DNA of 64,000 nucleotides, taken from assembly GCF_934372025.1 (NCBI RefSeq), contig NZ_CAKROJ010000008.1:9405-73404 (forward strand), in the 5' to 3' direction. Both the position numbers and the translations under genes were made by a program. The stretch comes from an uncultured Blautia sp. (GTDB lineage Bacteria > Bacillota > Clostridia > Lachnospirales > Lachnospiraceae). The stretch's first letter is position 1; every line of letters starts with the position of its first letter. Positions 28,001-35,817 of the stretch are shown here, in pieces. The notes under the pieces were generated by a model that was not told where the DNA came from, ran no database searches, and saw only the letters and a list, made by a program, of their open reading frames with translations.

Positions 28001-29050
28001 ATGAAAAAAACAATCGTTATGACTTTATGTGCTGCTATGGCAGTTGGAATGATCGGATCAGTTTCTACTGTATATGCTGCAGAACCAGATATCACAGCAG
28101 ATGAAGCTATCAAAAAAGCAGCTGAAGAAGAATGGGAAATCGCAGTTGTACCGAAAGATTCTACAAATCCATGGTTTGTTCGTATGGACACTGGTGTTAA
28201 AGAAGTAGCTGATGAAGCTGGTGTTAACTGCTATCAGATTGACACAGGTACAATCGATGCAACAAAACAGGCACAGTTAGTAGAAGACCTTATTGCTCAG
28301 GGTGTAGATGCCATTTGTGTTGTTCCAGTTGATATGGAATCTATGGATTCAACATTGAAGAAAGCAAAAGACGCTGGTATCGTTGTTATCACTCATGAGG
28401 GCGCTGATCTTAAAAATGTAGATTATGATATTGAAGCATTCTCAAACGAAGGATACGGTGCGTTTATTATGCAGAACCTTGCTGAAGCTATGGGAGAAGA
28501 AGGAGTTTATACTACTATGGTAGCTTCTCTTACAAATGGTTCTCATAATGAATGGGCTGATGCAGCTGTTGAATATCAGAAAGAGCATTATCCAAACATG
28601 ACTCTTCTTGAGGATAATCCGCGTGTTGAATCTGATGACAATGGTGATACAGCTTATAACGTAGCAAAAGAGCTGATTAAAACTTATCCAGATCTGAAAG
28701 GTATCATGGGAACATCCTCCTTTGACGCGCCTGGTGTTGCACGTGCAATTCAGGAACTTGGTCTTGTTGATAAATTCTTCACATCCGGAACAGGAATGCC
28801 GGCAGACAATGCTGAACTGTTAAAATCTGGCGTTATCAAATCCCTTACATTATGGGATCCTGCTAAATCTGGAGCAGCTATGGTTGACCTTGCATGTAAA
28901 GTACTTGCAGGTGAAGAAATCGGCGCACCTGTAAACCTCAATGTAGATGGTTACACAGAAATGACATTCCGTGAAGGAACAGAAACAGTTCTTGAAGGAC
29001 AGGGCTGGATCACAATCGATGCAGACAACGTTGATGATTTTGGATTCTAA
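28001..29050 (+). CDS. Sugar-type ABC transporter, substrate-binding protein
   Basis: A 349-residue binding protein of the Peripla_BP_4 class, of the general type that includes RbsB, LsrB and RhaS. Key segments are IAVVPKDSTNPWFVRMDTGV, QLVEDLIAQGVDAICVVPVD and GIMGTSSFDAPGVARAI. The N-terminal signal peptide ends TVYA-AEPD, a signal peptidase I site; no lipobox cysteine follows. AAAAGGAGG precedes the ATG. It is the first structural gene of the operator-controlled cassette. Database names such as autoinducer-2 binding are common for relatives, but the ligand cannot be assigned here. Confidence 0.88.
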   Translation: MKKTIVMTLCAAMAVGMIGSVSTVYAAEPDITADEAIKKAAEEEWEIAVVPKDSTNPWFVRMDTGVKEVADEAGVNCYQIDTGTIDATKQAQLVEDLIAQGVDAICVVPVDMESMDSTLKKAKDAGIVVITHEGADLKNVDYDIEAFSNEGYGAFIMQNLAEAMGEEGVYTTMVASLTNGSHNEWADAAVEYQKEHYPNMTLLEDNPRVESDDNGDTAYNVAKELIKTYPDLKGIMGTSSFDAPGVARAIQELGLVDKFFTSGTGMPADNAELLKSGVIKSLTLWDPAKSGAAMVDLACKVLAGEEIGAPVNLNVDGYTEMTFREGTETVLEGQGWITIDADNVDDFGF

Positions 29051-29079
29051 ATTATACTAAAATATTATATGCTTACACG

Positions 29080-29110
29080 ATCAATCCGTCGGTTTTACCG
29101 GCGGATTGAT
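29080..29110 (+). promoter_or_regulatory. Intercistronic hairpin after the binding-protein gene
   Basis: ATCAATCCG (29080-29088) pairs with CGGATTGAT (29102-29110), with TCGG/CCGG extending it inward. No T run follows (TTCCAAAATA). Such hairpins often protect the upstream mRNA so that the binding protein is made in excess of the membrane subunits. Confidence 0.7.
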
Positions 29111-29161
29111 TTCCAAAATACCTGATTATCTCAGGTGTCGAATGACAGAGAGGAGGAAGTT

Positions 29162-30646
29162 ATGTCTCAGAGTTTGCTGAAAGCGGAGCATATCAAGATT
29201 TCCTTTGGAAATGTACATGCCCTTAAAGACGTTTCTTTGGAAATCCTTCCAGGTGAGATACACTGTCTCGCAGGAGAGAACGGTTGTGGTAAATCTACCA
29301 TTATTAAAATTATATCTGGTGTATATCAGAGAGATGGCGGAACAATTGAATTTAATGGTCAAAAACTTGATAAAATATCCCCGATTGATGCAATCAATCT
29401 CGGAATTCAGGTAATTTATCAGGATTTTGCTCTTTTTCCAAATCTTACAGTTGCTGAAAATCTGGCACTTAACACCGAACTTGCATCTGGAAAGAAAACA
29501 GTCAGCTGGAAGAATGTAAGAAAAATTGCAGAAGACGCAGTATCAAAAATTAATTTCCAGGTTGATCTGGATCAGAAAGTACAGGAACTTACAGTAGCTC
29601 AGAAACAGATGGTTGCGATCAGCCGTGCATTAATGTCAAATGCGAAGCTGATCATTATGGACGAGCCTACAACAGCATTGACCAAAAAAGAAGTTAGTGC
29701 TTTGTTTAAGATTATTTTGAAATTAAAGGAACAGGGAATCGCAATCCTGTTTATTAGTCATAAATTGGATGAAGTATTTGAGATTTCTGATCGATTTACG
29801 ATTTTCCGAGATGGAGAGCTTGTTGCAACAGGAAGTACCAAAGAACTTGATGATAAGAAATTTACTTATTATATGACAGGAAGAGAATTTTCAGATAAAG
29901 TATTTGTTCCTGAAAATATCTCCGAGAAACCTGTTCTGGAATTAAAGAATCTTACACTTGATGGTGCATTTTCAGATATCAGTTTTAGCCTGAGAAGAGG
30001 AGAAATCCTTGGCATAACAGGCCTTCTGGATTCTGGACGTACAGAGCTTGCACTTTCCATGTTTGGACTCAAACCAGCTGATTCTGGACAGATTCTTAAA
30101 GACGGTAAAGAAATTAAGATTACCAATCCACGTGAAGCTATTTCAAATAGTATTGGATATGTTCCTGAAGACAGACTTTCAGAAGGCTTATTCCTTACGC
30201 AGTCCATTGGTGATAATATTATTATCTCTGAAATCGATAAACTGAAAAAGAAAAATGGACAGTTTGACCTGAAAAAAAGAGATGAAGAAATTGAAAAATG
30301 GGTAAAAGAGCTTGAGATCAAGACCAAGAATCCTAATAATGCTGCTACAACTCTTTCCGGTGGTAACCAGCAGAGAATTGTACTTGCAAAATGGCTTGCT
30401 TGTAATCTGGATGTGATTATTCTGAATGGACCAACTGTAGGTGTTGATATTGGCTCCAAGCATGATATTCATATGGTTCTGCAGCGACTTGCTAATCAGG
30501 GCCTAGGCGTTATTATCATCTCTGATGATCTTCCGGAAGTTATCCAGAACTGTTCAAGAGTTCTTGTAATCAAAGACGGTAAGATCAAATCCGAACATGA
30601 TACCCAAAAAGTCAGTGAACAGATGATCATTGACGATATGATGTAG
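29162..30646 (+). CDS. Sugar-type ABC transporter, tandem ATP-binding protein
   Basis: A 494-residue double ATPase of the RbsA/AraG type. The first half is canonical: Walker A GENGCGKST, signature-like LTVAQKQMVAISRALMS, Walker B LIIMDEPTTALT. The second half has the usual degenerate Walker A (GLLDSGRTEL) and an intact signature LSGGNQQRIVLAKWL, but its Walker B reads VIILNGPTVGVD, with Asn-Gly where Asp-Glu is standard, so the second site probably cannot hydrolyse ATP. ATG 29162 is supported by AGAGGAGGAAG; the longer frame from 29135 lacks a ribosome site. Confidence 0.92.
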   Translation: MSQSLLKAEHIKISFGNVHALKDVSLEILPGEIHCLAGENGCGKSTIIKIISGVYQRDGGTIEFNGQKLDKISPIDAINLGIQVIYQDFALFPNLTVAENLALNTELASGKKTVSWKNVRKIAEDAVSKINFQVDLDQKVQELTVAQKQMVAISRALMSNAKLIIMDEPTTALTKKEVSALFKIILKLKEQGIAILFISHKLDEVFEISDRFTIFRDGELVATGSTKELDDKKFTYYMTGREFSDKVFVPENISEKPVLELKNLTLDGAFSDISFSLRRGEILGITGLLDSGRTELALSMFGLKPADSGQILKDGKEIKITNPREAISNSIGYVPEDRLSEGLFLTQSIGDNIIISEIDKLKKKNGQFDLKKRDEEIEKWVKELEIKTKNPNNAATTLSGGNQQRIVLAKWLACNLDVIILNGPTVGVDIGSKHDIHMVLQRLANQGLGVIIISDDLPEVIQNCSRVLVIKDGKIKSEHDTQKVSEQMIIDDMM

Positions 30647-30657
30647 GAGGCGGTCAT

Positions 30658-31680
30658 ATGAATAAAAAGATAAAAAAAATGTTTCAATCAAATGAACCGT
30701 ATATTTTTCTTATCATAATTCTTCTTGGAATTGTGGTACAGATTCGATCCGGTCAGTTTTTTACAGCTAATAATATAGTTGACTTGTTAAGTGCCATGAT
30801 AGTACCTGGGCTTTTCGCTATTGCTGAATTTATGGCTTTGATTGCAGGAGGAATTGATGTTTCCTTCCCTGCTTTAGCTTCACTTTCAGCTTACGCAACA
30901 ACCAAATTATTATTAGACAAGAATTATGAAGGAAATGTTTTTCTTGCATTTCTTATCGCCATTGCAATTGGAGCAGTACTTGGTGCCGTTAATGGCTATT
31001 TTATTGGTTATCTTAATCTTAATGCAATGATCGTTACACTTGGTTCTGCAAGTATTTTCCAGGGTATTATGCAAGGTACATTAAGAGCAAATCAGCTTTC
31101 GGTGATTCCTCCTGGAATGAAAAGTTTTGGAACAGCAGCATTTATTACAGCAACTAATAAATCCAACGGATTGACATCCGTTCTGCCATACACTTTTATC
31201 ATTCTGGTAATCGTCTGTGCATTAATGCATTTTGTGTTACAGTATACCATTTTCGGTCGTGGAATCTATGCAATCGGTGGAAATCCGCAGAGTGCACATA
31301 CTGCTGGATTTAACGTTAAGAGAACAAAATTCATCATGTACATTATTATTGGTATGATCGCATCAGCCAGTGGTATCTGTCGTGTATGTATGATGCAGCA
31401 GATGCATCCAACCAATATGCTTGGAATGGAAATGAATATTATCGCTGGTGTTGTTCTCGGTGGAGTAGCGCTTACTGGTGGTGCTGGTACCTTAACAGGA
31501 TGTATGCTTGGTACATTTTTGATCATCCTTGTACAGAATTCTATGATTCTTCTTGGAATCCCAACTACCTGGAGTGCTGTTTTTGTAGGCCTTGTAATCG
31601 TGATCGGCGTATCTCTGACTGCATGGCAGTCAAACCGAACCTCTAAAAGCCAAAAGAAAGCAGTAAAGGAGGGCGCGTGA
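30658..31680 (+). CDS. Sugar-type ABC transporter, permease 1
   Basis: A 340-residue membrane protein of the BPD_transp_2 (RbsC-like) family with about nine to ten hydrophobic segments. LIAGGIDVSFPALASLSAY and the coupling loop GRGIYAIGGNPQSAHTAGF are characteristic. GTAGGAGG precedes the ATG. It overlaps the second permease by one base, and the two probably form a heterodimeric channel. Confidence 0.92.
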   Translation: MNKKIKKMFQSNEPYIFLIIILLGIVVQIRSGQFFTANNIVDLLSAMIVPGLFAIAEFMALIAGGIDVSFPALASLSAYATTKLLLDKNYEGNVFLAFLIAIAIGAVLGAVNGYFIGYLNLNAMIVTLGSASIFQGIMQGTLRANQLSVIPPGMKSFGTAAFITATNKSNGLTSVLPYTFIILVIVCALMHFVLQYTIFGRGIYAIGGNPQSAHTAGFNVKRTKFIMYIIIGMIASASGICRVCMMQQMHPTNMLGMEMNIIAGVVLGGVALTGGAGTLTGCMLGTFLIILVQNSMILLGIPTTWSAVFVGLVIVIGVSLTAWQSNRTSKSQKKAVKEGA

Positions 31681-32672
31681 TGAACAAGATTAAAAGCTTA
31701 TATAAGAAAAATGAAGAAGTGACCCGTCTGTTAGTCATCATGGTATTCTGGCTCATATTTATGGCGCTGACTCAGTCCAAAAAGTTTTATACTGGAATGA
31801 ATTTCCTTACCATGGCAGGACAGTTCCCTGAATATGGTTTGATGGCCCTGGGTGGTATGTTATGTATGATTACTGGCGGCATCGATCTTTCTGTTGTTGG
31901 TGCAGCCAATATGACTTCTATCCTTACAGTATTTACATTGACCAGGTTTTTTGGAACTGATGGAACTATGCCACTTGCATTTTCCGTAGTGATCTTCCTG
32001 ATCGCAATTGTTACCGGCGTTGTTGTAGGAGGCGTAAATGCTTTCCTCATATCCAAACTCGGTGTTCCACCAATCCTTGCAACTCTCGGTGTGAATGAAC
32101 TCCTCACAGGTCTGTGTGTGGTAATGACAAATGGTTCTGCTGTTTCTTCATTCCCGAAACAGTATTGTGATTTCTTCTCTGGAAATATGTTTGGATTTAT
32201 TCCAAGAAGACTTCTGGTATTTGTCGTAGTTGCAATTATTATCTGGTTTATGCTGGAACATTGCACTTATGGTACTAAACTTCGTCTCTATGGTACAAAT
32301 GCACATGTAGCTAAATTTTCAGGAATTAATACCACAGCGCTGTTGTTCAGAACACATATCACTTCATCTATCTGCGCAGCACTTGGTGGATTGATGATGC
32401 TTGCTACTTATTCCTCTGCAAGAGCAGATTATGGTTCGAACTATACGATGCAGTCAATCCTTTTGGTTGTTCTTGGTGGAGTCAGCCCGAACGGCGGTAA
32501 AGGAAAGATTTCTGGTGTAATAACAGCGATTGTTCTGCTGAAGATGATTGAATCTGGTATCAACCGTTTCAGAAGTGTTTCTACATATTATGTTACATTG
32601 ATCTGGGGTGCTGTTCTGATTCTTGCACTTGTGATTGATTATATCAGCCAGAAACCAAAACGTGCTAAATAA
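31680..32672 (+). CDS. Sugar-type ABC transporter, permease 2
   Basis: A 330-residue RbsC-like permease, the partner of the gene before it. MITGGIDLSVVGAANMTSIL and the coupling segment GTKLRLYGTNAHVAKFSGI mark the family. I start at ATG 31680, one base into the preceding TGA, with AAAGGAGGG 6 bases upstream; GTG 31677 is too close to the ribosome site. Two distinct permeases with one tandem ATPase are typical of LsrCD-like and some pentose systems. Confidence 0.92.
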   Translation: MNKIKSLYKKNEEVTRLLVIMVFWLIFMALTQSKKFYTGMNFLTMAGQFPEYGLMALGGMLCMITGGIDLSVVGAANMTSILTVFTLTRFFGTDGTMPLAFSVVIFLIAIVTGVVVGGVNAFLISKLGVPPILATLGVNELLTGLCVVMTNGSAVSSFPKQYCDFFSGNMFGFIPRRLLVFVVVAIIIWFMLEHCTYGTKLRLYGTNAHVAKFSGINTTALLFRTHITSSICAALGGLMMLATYSSARADYGSNYTMQSILLVVLGGVSPNGGKGKISGVITAIVLLKMIESGINRFRSVSTYYVTLIWGAVLILALVIDYISQKPKRAK

Positions 32673-32691
32673 TAAGAAAGGAAATAATCCT

Positions 32692-33438
32692 ATGAGTAAA
32701 AAAGTTCTTTTTGTCGGAGAATCCTGGAGTGCCACGTTAATGGAGGTAAAAGGATTTAACAGTTTCTTTTCTTCAAAATATGAAACTGGATTGGGTTGGA
32801 TTGATAAAGCAATCGAAAAGGCCGGATATGAATTTGAATATATGCCTAATCATATTGCAAATGATCATTTTCCATTTACACTGGAAGAACTTAACGAATA
32901 TTCGTGTATCATCCTTTCTGATGTTGGCGCAGATACATTACTGATTCCATCTGCCACATTTGGAATGAGTAAAATTCTTCCAAACCGCTGTCAGCTGCTT
33001 AAGGAATATGTTCTCGGTGGTGGTGGACTTCTGATGTTTGGCGGTTATATGACTTTTAATGGAGTTGGCGGACAGGGAAAATGGTGGGCAACGCCTGTAC
33101 AGGATGTGCTTCCTGTACAATTGCTTCCATATGATGACCGTATGGAACATTGTGAAGGTGTATGTGCCGAAGTAATTCTTCCGGAGCATCCGATATTTGA
33201 AGGAATAGAAGGTGAGTGGCCGCCAGTACTTGGTTACAATAAAAGTACGATTAAACCAGAAGCAGAGCTTGCTGCAACTGTCTGTGGAGATCCTTTTATC
33301 GCTTTTGGAAATTATGGTAAAGGAAAAACTGCAATTTTTTCAAGTGACTGCTCCCCTCACTGGGCACCGCCGGAGTTCTGCAACTGGAAATATTATAATG
33401 TATTGTTTAAAAACATCATCAATTACATAGCTAAATAA
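32692..33438 (+). CDS. Class I glutamine-amidotransferase-like protein (DUF1355 type), probably non-catalytic
   Basis: A 248-residue cytoplasmic protein with the Rossmann-like fold of class I amidotransferases. It opens MSKKVLFVGESWSATLMEV and contains YVLGGGGLLMFGGYMTFNG where the nucleophile elbow (G-x-C-x-G) should be; no cysteine is there. A His-rich motif DCSPHWAPPEF lies near the C terminus. Relatives (PF07090-like, ThuA-like) occur in sugar gene clusters without a known role. ATG 32692 has GAAAGGA upstream; the longer frame starts inside the permease gene. Function unassigned; a sugar-modifying or sensing role is inference. Confidence 0.7.
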   Translation: MSKKVLFVGESWSATLMEVKGFNSFFSSKYETGLGWIDKAIEKAGYEFEYMPNHIANDHFPFTLEELNEYSCIILSDVGADTLLIPSATFGMSKILPNRCQLLKEYVLGGGGLLMFGGYMTFNGVGGQGKWWATPVQDVLPVQLLPYDDRMEHCEGVCAEVILPEHPIFEGIEGEWPPVLGYNKSTIKPEAELAATVCGDPFIAFGNYGKGKTAIFSSDCSPHWAPPEFCNWKYYNVLFKNIINYIAK

Positions 33439-33470
33439 AAATCAAAGAGTTATAACAAGGAGGTAATGAC

Positions 33471-34058
33471 ATGAAGACAATTAAAGACAAACAGATTCTT
33501 GTTGGTGCTGATTTTGCAGGATTTCCGCTTAAAGAAGCAGTAGTGGCTCATCTGAAAGAGTATGGATGGACAGTAACTGATGTCGGTGTCAGATCACCTG
33601 AAGATACGGATACGGACCTGATGTTCCATCGAATCGGACTTCGTGTTGGATCTATGATTTCTGAAGGAGAGTTTGAACGTGCGCTGATCTTCTGCGGAAC
33701 CGGCATGGGAATACATATTGCAGCAAGTAAGTGCCCAGGTGTTTCGGCTGGTGTAGTAGAAAGTGTTCCGGCAGCTCTTCGTGCAATTACCGGAAATGGT
33801 GTCAATGTTCTTGCAATGGGTGCTTTTTATGTTGCACCTAAGATGGGCTGTGATATTGCCGATGCATACCTGAGCCATAATCTTGGAGATGGTTACGAAT
33901 ATTGGCCTAATTTTTATGAGTTCCATAAACTTGCATGCGATGAATTAGATGCCTTTAATTATGAAGAATATAAAGCAAATGGATTTAAGCTGAAACATTT
34001 AGGAGATTATCCGCTTGATCTTGTAGATGATCCTACTCTTTTCGGAGGAAAAAAATAA
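33471..34058 (+). CDS. RpiB/LacAB-family sugar-phosphate isomerase
   Basis: A 195-residue isomerase, longer than the usual 145-150 residues of RpiB. It has the family start ILVGADFAGFPLKEAV and the active-site loop FCGTGMGIHIAASKCPG, where the Cys and Thr needed for catalysis are kept, followed by GNGVNVLAMGAF. Family members isomerise ribose-5-phosphate, allose-6-phosphate, galactose-6-phosphate or tetrulose phosphates. The 40-50-residue C-terminal extension (YEYWPNFYEFHKLACDELD) resembles the tetrulose-phosphate branch only loosely. AAGGAGG precedes the ATG. Confidence 0.85.
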   Translation: MKTIKDKQILVGADFAGFPLKEAVVAHLKEYGWTVTDVGVRSPEDTDTDLMFHRIGLRVGSMISEGEFERALIFCGTGMGIHIAASKCPGVSAGVVESVPAALRAITGNGVNVLAMGAFYVAPKMGCDIADAYLSHNLGDGYEYWPNFYEFHKLACDELDAFNYEEYKANGFKLKHLGDYPLDLVDDPTLFGGKK

Positions 34059-34059
34059 T

Positions 34060-34938
34060 ATGAAAGTATTGAATTTTGGTTCTCTGAATCTGGACTATGT
34101 ATACCAGGTGGAATCAATCCTGATTCCGGGAGAGACGCAGGCATCAAAAGACCGACAGATCTTTTGTGGCGGAAAAGGGCTGAATCAGTCTATTGCACTT
34201 GCTAAAGCCGGAATTCCTGTTTATCATGCCGGCCTGATTGGAGAGGGTGGGGAACCACTTCTTGAAGTATGCAAAGAGAATGGTGTGAATACTGAGTTCA
34301 TCCGACAAATACCAGGGCCAAGTGGACATACCGTTATACAGGTTGACAAGAATGGACAGAACTGTATTCTTCTTTTTGGCGGCTCCAACCGAAGTATGAC
34401 CAGAGAATTTGTAGATGAAGTTCTTGATTCTTTTGAAGAAGGAGATATTATTCTTTTACAGAATGAAATTAATGAACTGGATTATATCATTGACCGTGCA
34501 TATGCCAGACATATGATGATCATTTTAAATCCATCTCCATTTGACCAGGCACTGGAACACTGTGATCTTACAAAAATTAGTCTTTTCCTGATGAATGAAA
34601 TTGAAGGATTTCAGATCACCGGTGAAAAGGAGCCTGACAAAATCCTTCAAAAAGTAAAGGAGCTTTATCCAAATGCAAAAGTTGTGCTGACCCTTGGAAG
34701 CGATGGTTCTGTTTATCAGGATGATACAGAAATCTACAGACAGGGTATTTATAAAGTAAAAGCAGTCGACACTACAGCTGCAGGAGATACCTTTACCGGT
34801 TACTTTATTTCGTCAATAATAGATGGGCTTCCTGTGCAGGAAGGTCTGAAACTTGCAGCAAGAGCATCAGCCATTGCCGTTTCCAGACCTGGCGCAACAG
34901 CATCGATTCCATTACGCAGTGAAGTGATAAACGAATAA
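34060..34938 (+). CDS. PfkB-family carbohydrate kinase (ribokinase-like)
   Basis: A 292-residue sugar kinase. The N terminus has NFGSLNLDYVYQV and the glycine-rich GGKGLNQSIALAKAG; the C-terminal signature DTTAAGDTFTGYF contains the catalytic Asp and anion hole. It phosphorylates a sugar, probably the imported one or its isomer. ATG 34060 lies 1 base after the isomerase stop with CGGAGGA upstream; the longer frame from 34027 overlaps the isomerase and lacks a ribosome site. No clear terminator follows; the next promoter begins 38 bases downstream. Confidence 0.9.
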   Translation: MKVLNFGSLNLDYVYQVESILIPGETQASKDRQIFCGGKGLNQSIALAKAGIPVYHAGLIGEGGEPLLEVCKENGVNTEFIRQIPGPSGHTVIQVDKNGQNCILLFGGSNRSMTREFVDEVLDSFEEGDIILLQNEINELDYIIDRAYARHMMIILNPSPFDQALEHCDLTKISLFLMNEIEGFQITGEKEPDKILQKVKELYPNAKVVLTLGSDGSVYQDDTEIYRQGIYKVKAVDTTAAGDTFTGYFISSIIDGLPVQEGLKLAARASAIAVSRPGATASIPLRSEVINE

Positions 34939-34976
34939 TGTGCCGGAAAAATATAGAAATAAAAACAAAAATTTCG

Positions 34977-35005
34977 TTGACAAATGGGTGCCTCCTATGT
35001 ATAAT
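34977..35005 (+). promoter_or_regulatory. Perfect consensus promoter of yceD-rpmF
   Basis: TTGACA (34977-34982), 17-base spacer and TATAAT (35000-35005), 26 bases before the ATG of yceD. Confidence 0.93.
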
Positions 35006-35031
35006 TGGTTAAGTGTGAATAGGAGAGAATT

Positions 35032-35559
35032 ATGCAGATTCATTTATCAGATATTACAGACAGTGAAGGAAAAATCATACAGATCAGTTCTGAAGTGGAA
35101 TTAGAGAAAATTGCATTTCAGATGGGAGAATTTCCGGTTTTGGATAAGACTCCTGCTGAACTTAAAATTTCCAATACAGGAAATAAGGTTCTTGAACTGA
35201 CAGGCAAAGGCAGTATTACTGTAGGAATTCCATGTGATCGTTGTCTGGAACAGGTATCCGTTTCAATTCCATATGAGATTGACCGCAAGCTGGATATGAA
35301 ACAGTCTGATAAAGACAGAGTAGAAAATCTGGATGAAAATGACTATCTCACTGGCATGGACCTGGATGTGGACCGGTTGGTCTATCTTGAGGTACTGATG
35401 AGCTGGCCTTTGAAAGTTCTTTGTAAAGAGGACTGCAAAGGAATATGCAGCCAGTGTGGGAAGAATCTGAATGAGGGTCCCTGCGGATGTGCAGAGGAGC
35501 CGAAGGATCCCCGTATGGCAGCCATCAGTGATATATTTAGTAAATTTAAGGAGGTGTAA
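35032..35559 (+). CDS. yceD: YceD / DUF177 family protein
   Basis: A 175-residue protein of the YceD family, implicated in 23S rRNA accumulation in other bacteria. It has the conserved IPCDRCLEQVSVSI pair of cysteines in the middle and a Cys-rich end CKEDCKGICSQCGKNLNEG that likely binds zinc. It directly precedes rpmF, the arrangement conserved across bacteria. TAGGAGAG precedes the ATG. Confidence 0.9.
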   Translation: MQIHLSDITDSEGKIIQISSEVELEKIAFQMGEFPVLDKTPAELKISNTGNKVLELTGKGSITVGIPCDRCLEQVSVSIPYEIDRKLDMKQSDKDRVENLDENDYLTGMDLDVDRLVYLEVLMSWPLKVLCKEDCKGICSQCGKNLNEGPCGCAEEPKDPRMAAISDIFSKFKEV

Positions 35560-35562
35560 CCT

Positions 35563-35745
35563 ATGTCCATATGTCCAAAGAACAAATCATCTAAAGCTAG
35601 ACGTGATAAAAGACGTGCAAACTGGAAAATGAGTGCTCCGAATCTGGTAAAATGCAGCAAATGCGGCGCCCTGATGATGCCTCACAGAGTTTGTAAAGAA
35701 TGCGGAAGCTACAATAAGAAAGAAATCGTGAAAGTTGAAGACTAA
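35563..35745 (+). CDS. rpmF: 50S ribosomal protein L32
   Basis: A 60-residue ribosomal protein. The basic N terminus MSICPKNKSSKARRDKRR and the zinc ribbon VKCSKCGALMMPHRVCKECG (two CxxC pairs) are diagnostic of the C+ type that needs zinc. TAAGGAGG lies before the ATG, 3 bases after yceD ends. A terminator follows at 35761. Confidence 0.98.
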   Translation: MSICPKNKSSKARRDKRRANWKMSAPNLVKCSKCGALMMPHRVCKECGSYNKKEIVKVED

Positions 35746-35760
35746 TCACAAAGAATGAAG

Positions 35761-35790
35761 CAGAATCCTTTTCAGGATTCTGTTTTTTTC
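35761..35790 (+). terminator. Terminator of yceD-rpmF
   Basis: CAGAATCC (35761-35768) pairs with GGATTCTG (35775-35782) around TTTTCA, then seven T. It lies only 28 bases before the MATE ATG, so that gene depends on readthrough or an unseen promoter. Confidence 0.88.
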
Positions 35791-35817
35791 AATCAAAATC
35801 TATGTTTTGGAGGGAAA

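Noticed and set aside
28001..29050. Autoinducer-2 (LsrB) function
   Set aside because: The general fold is shared, but no lsrK, lsrF or lsrG is present in the cluster, and diagnostic ligand residues could not be verified by eye.
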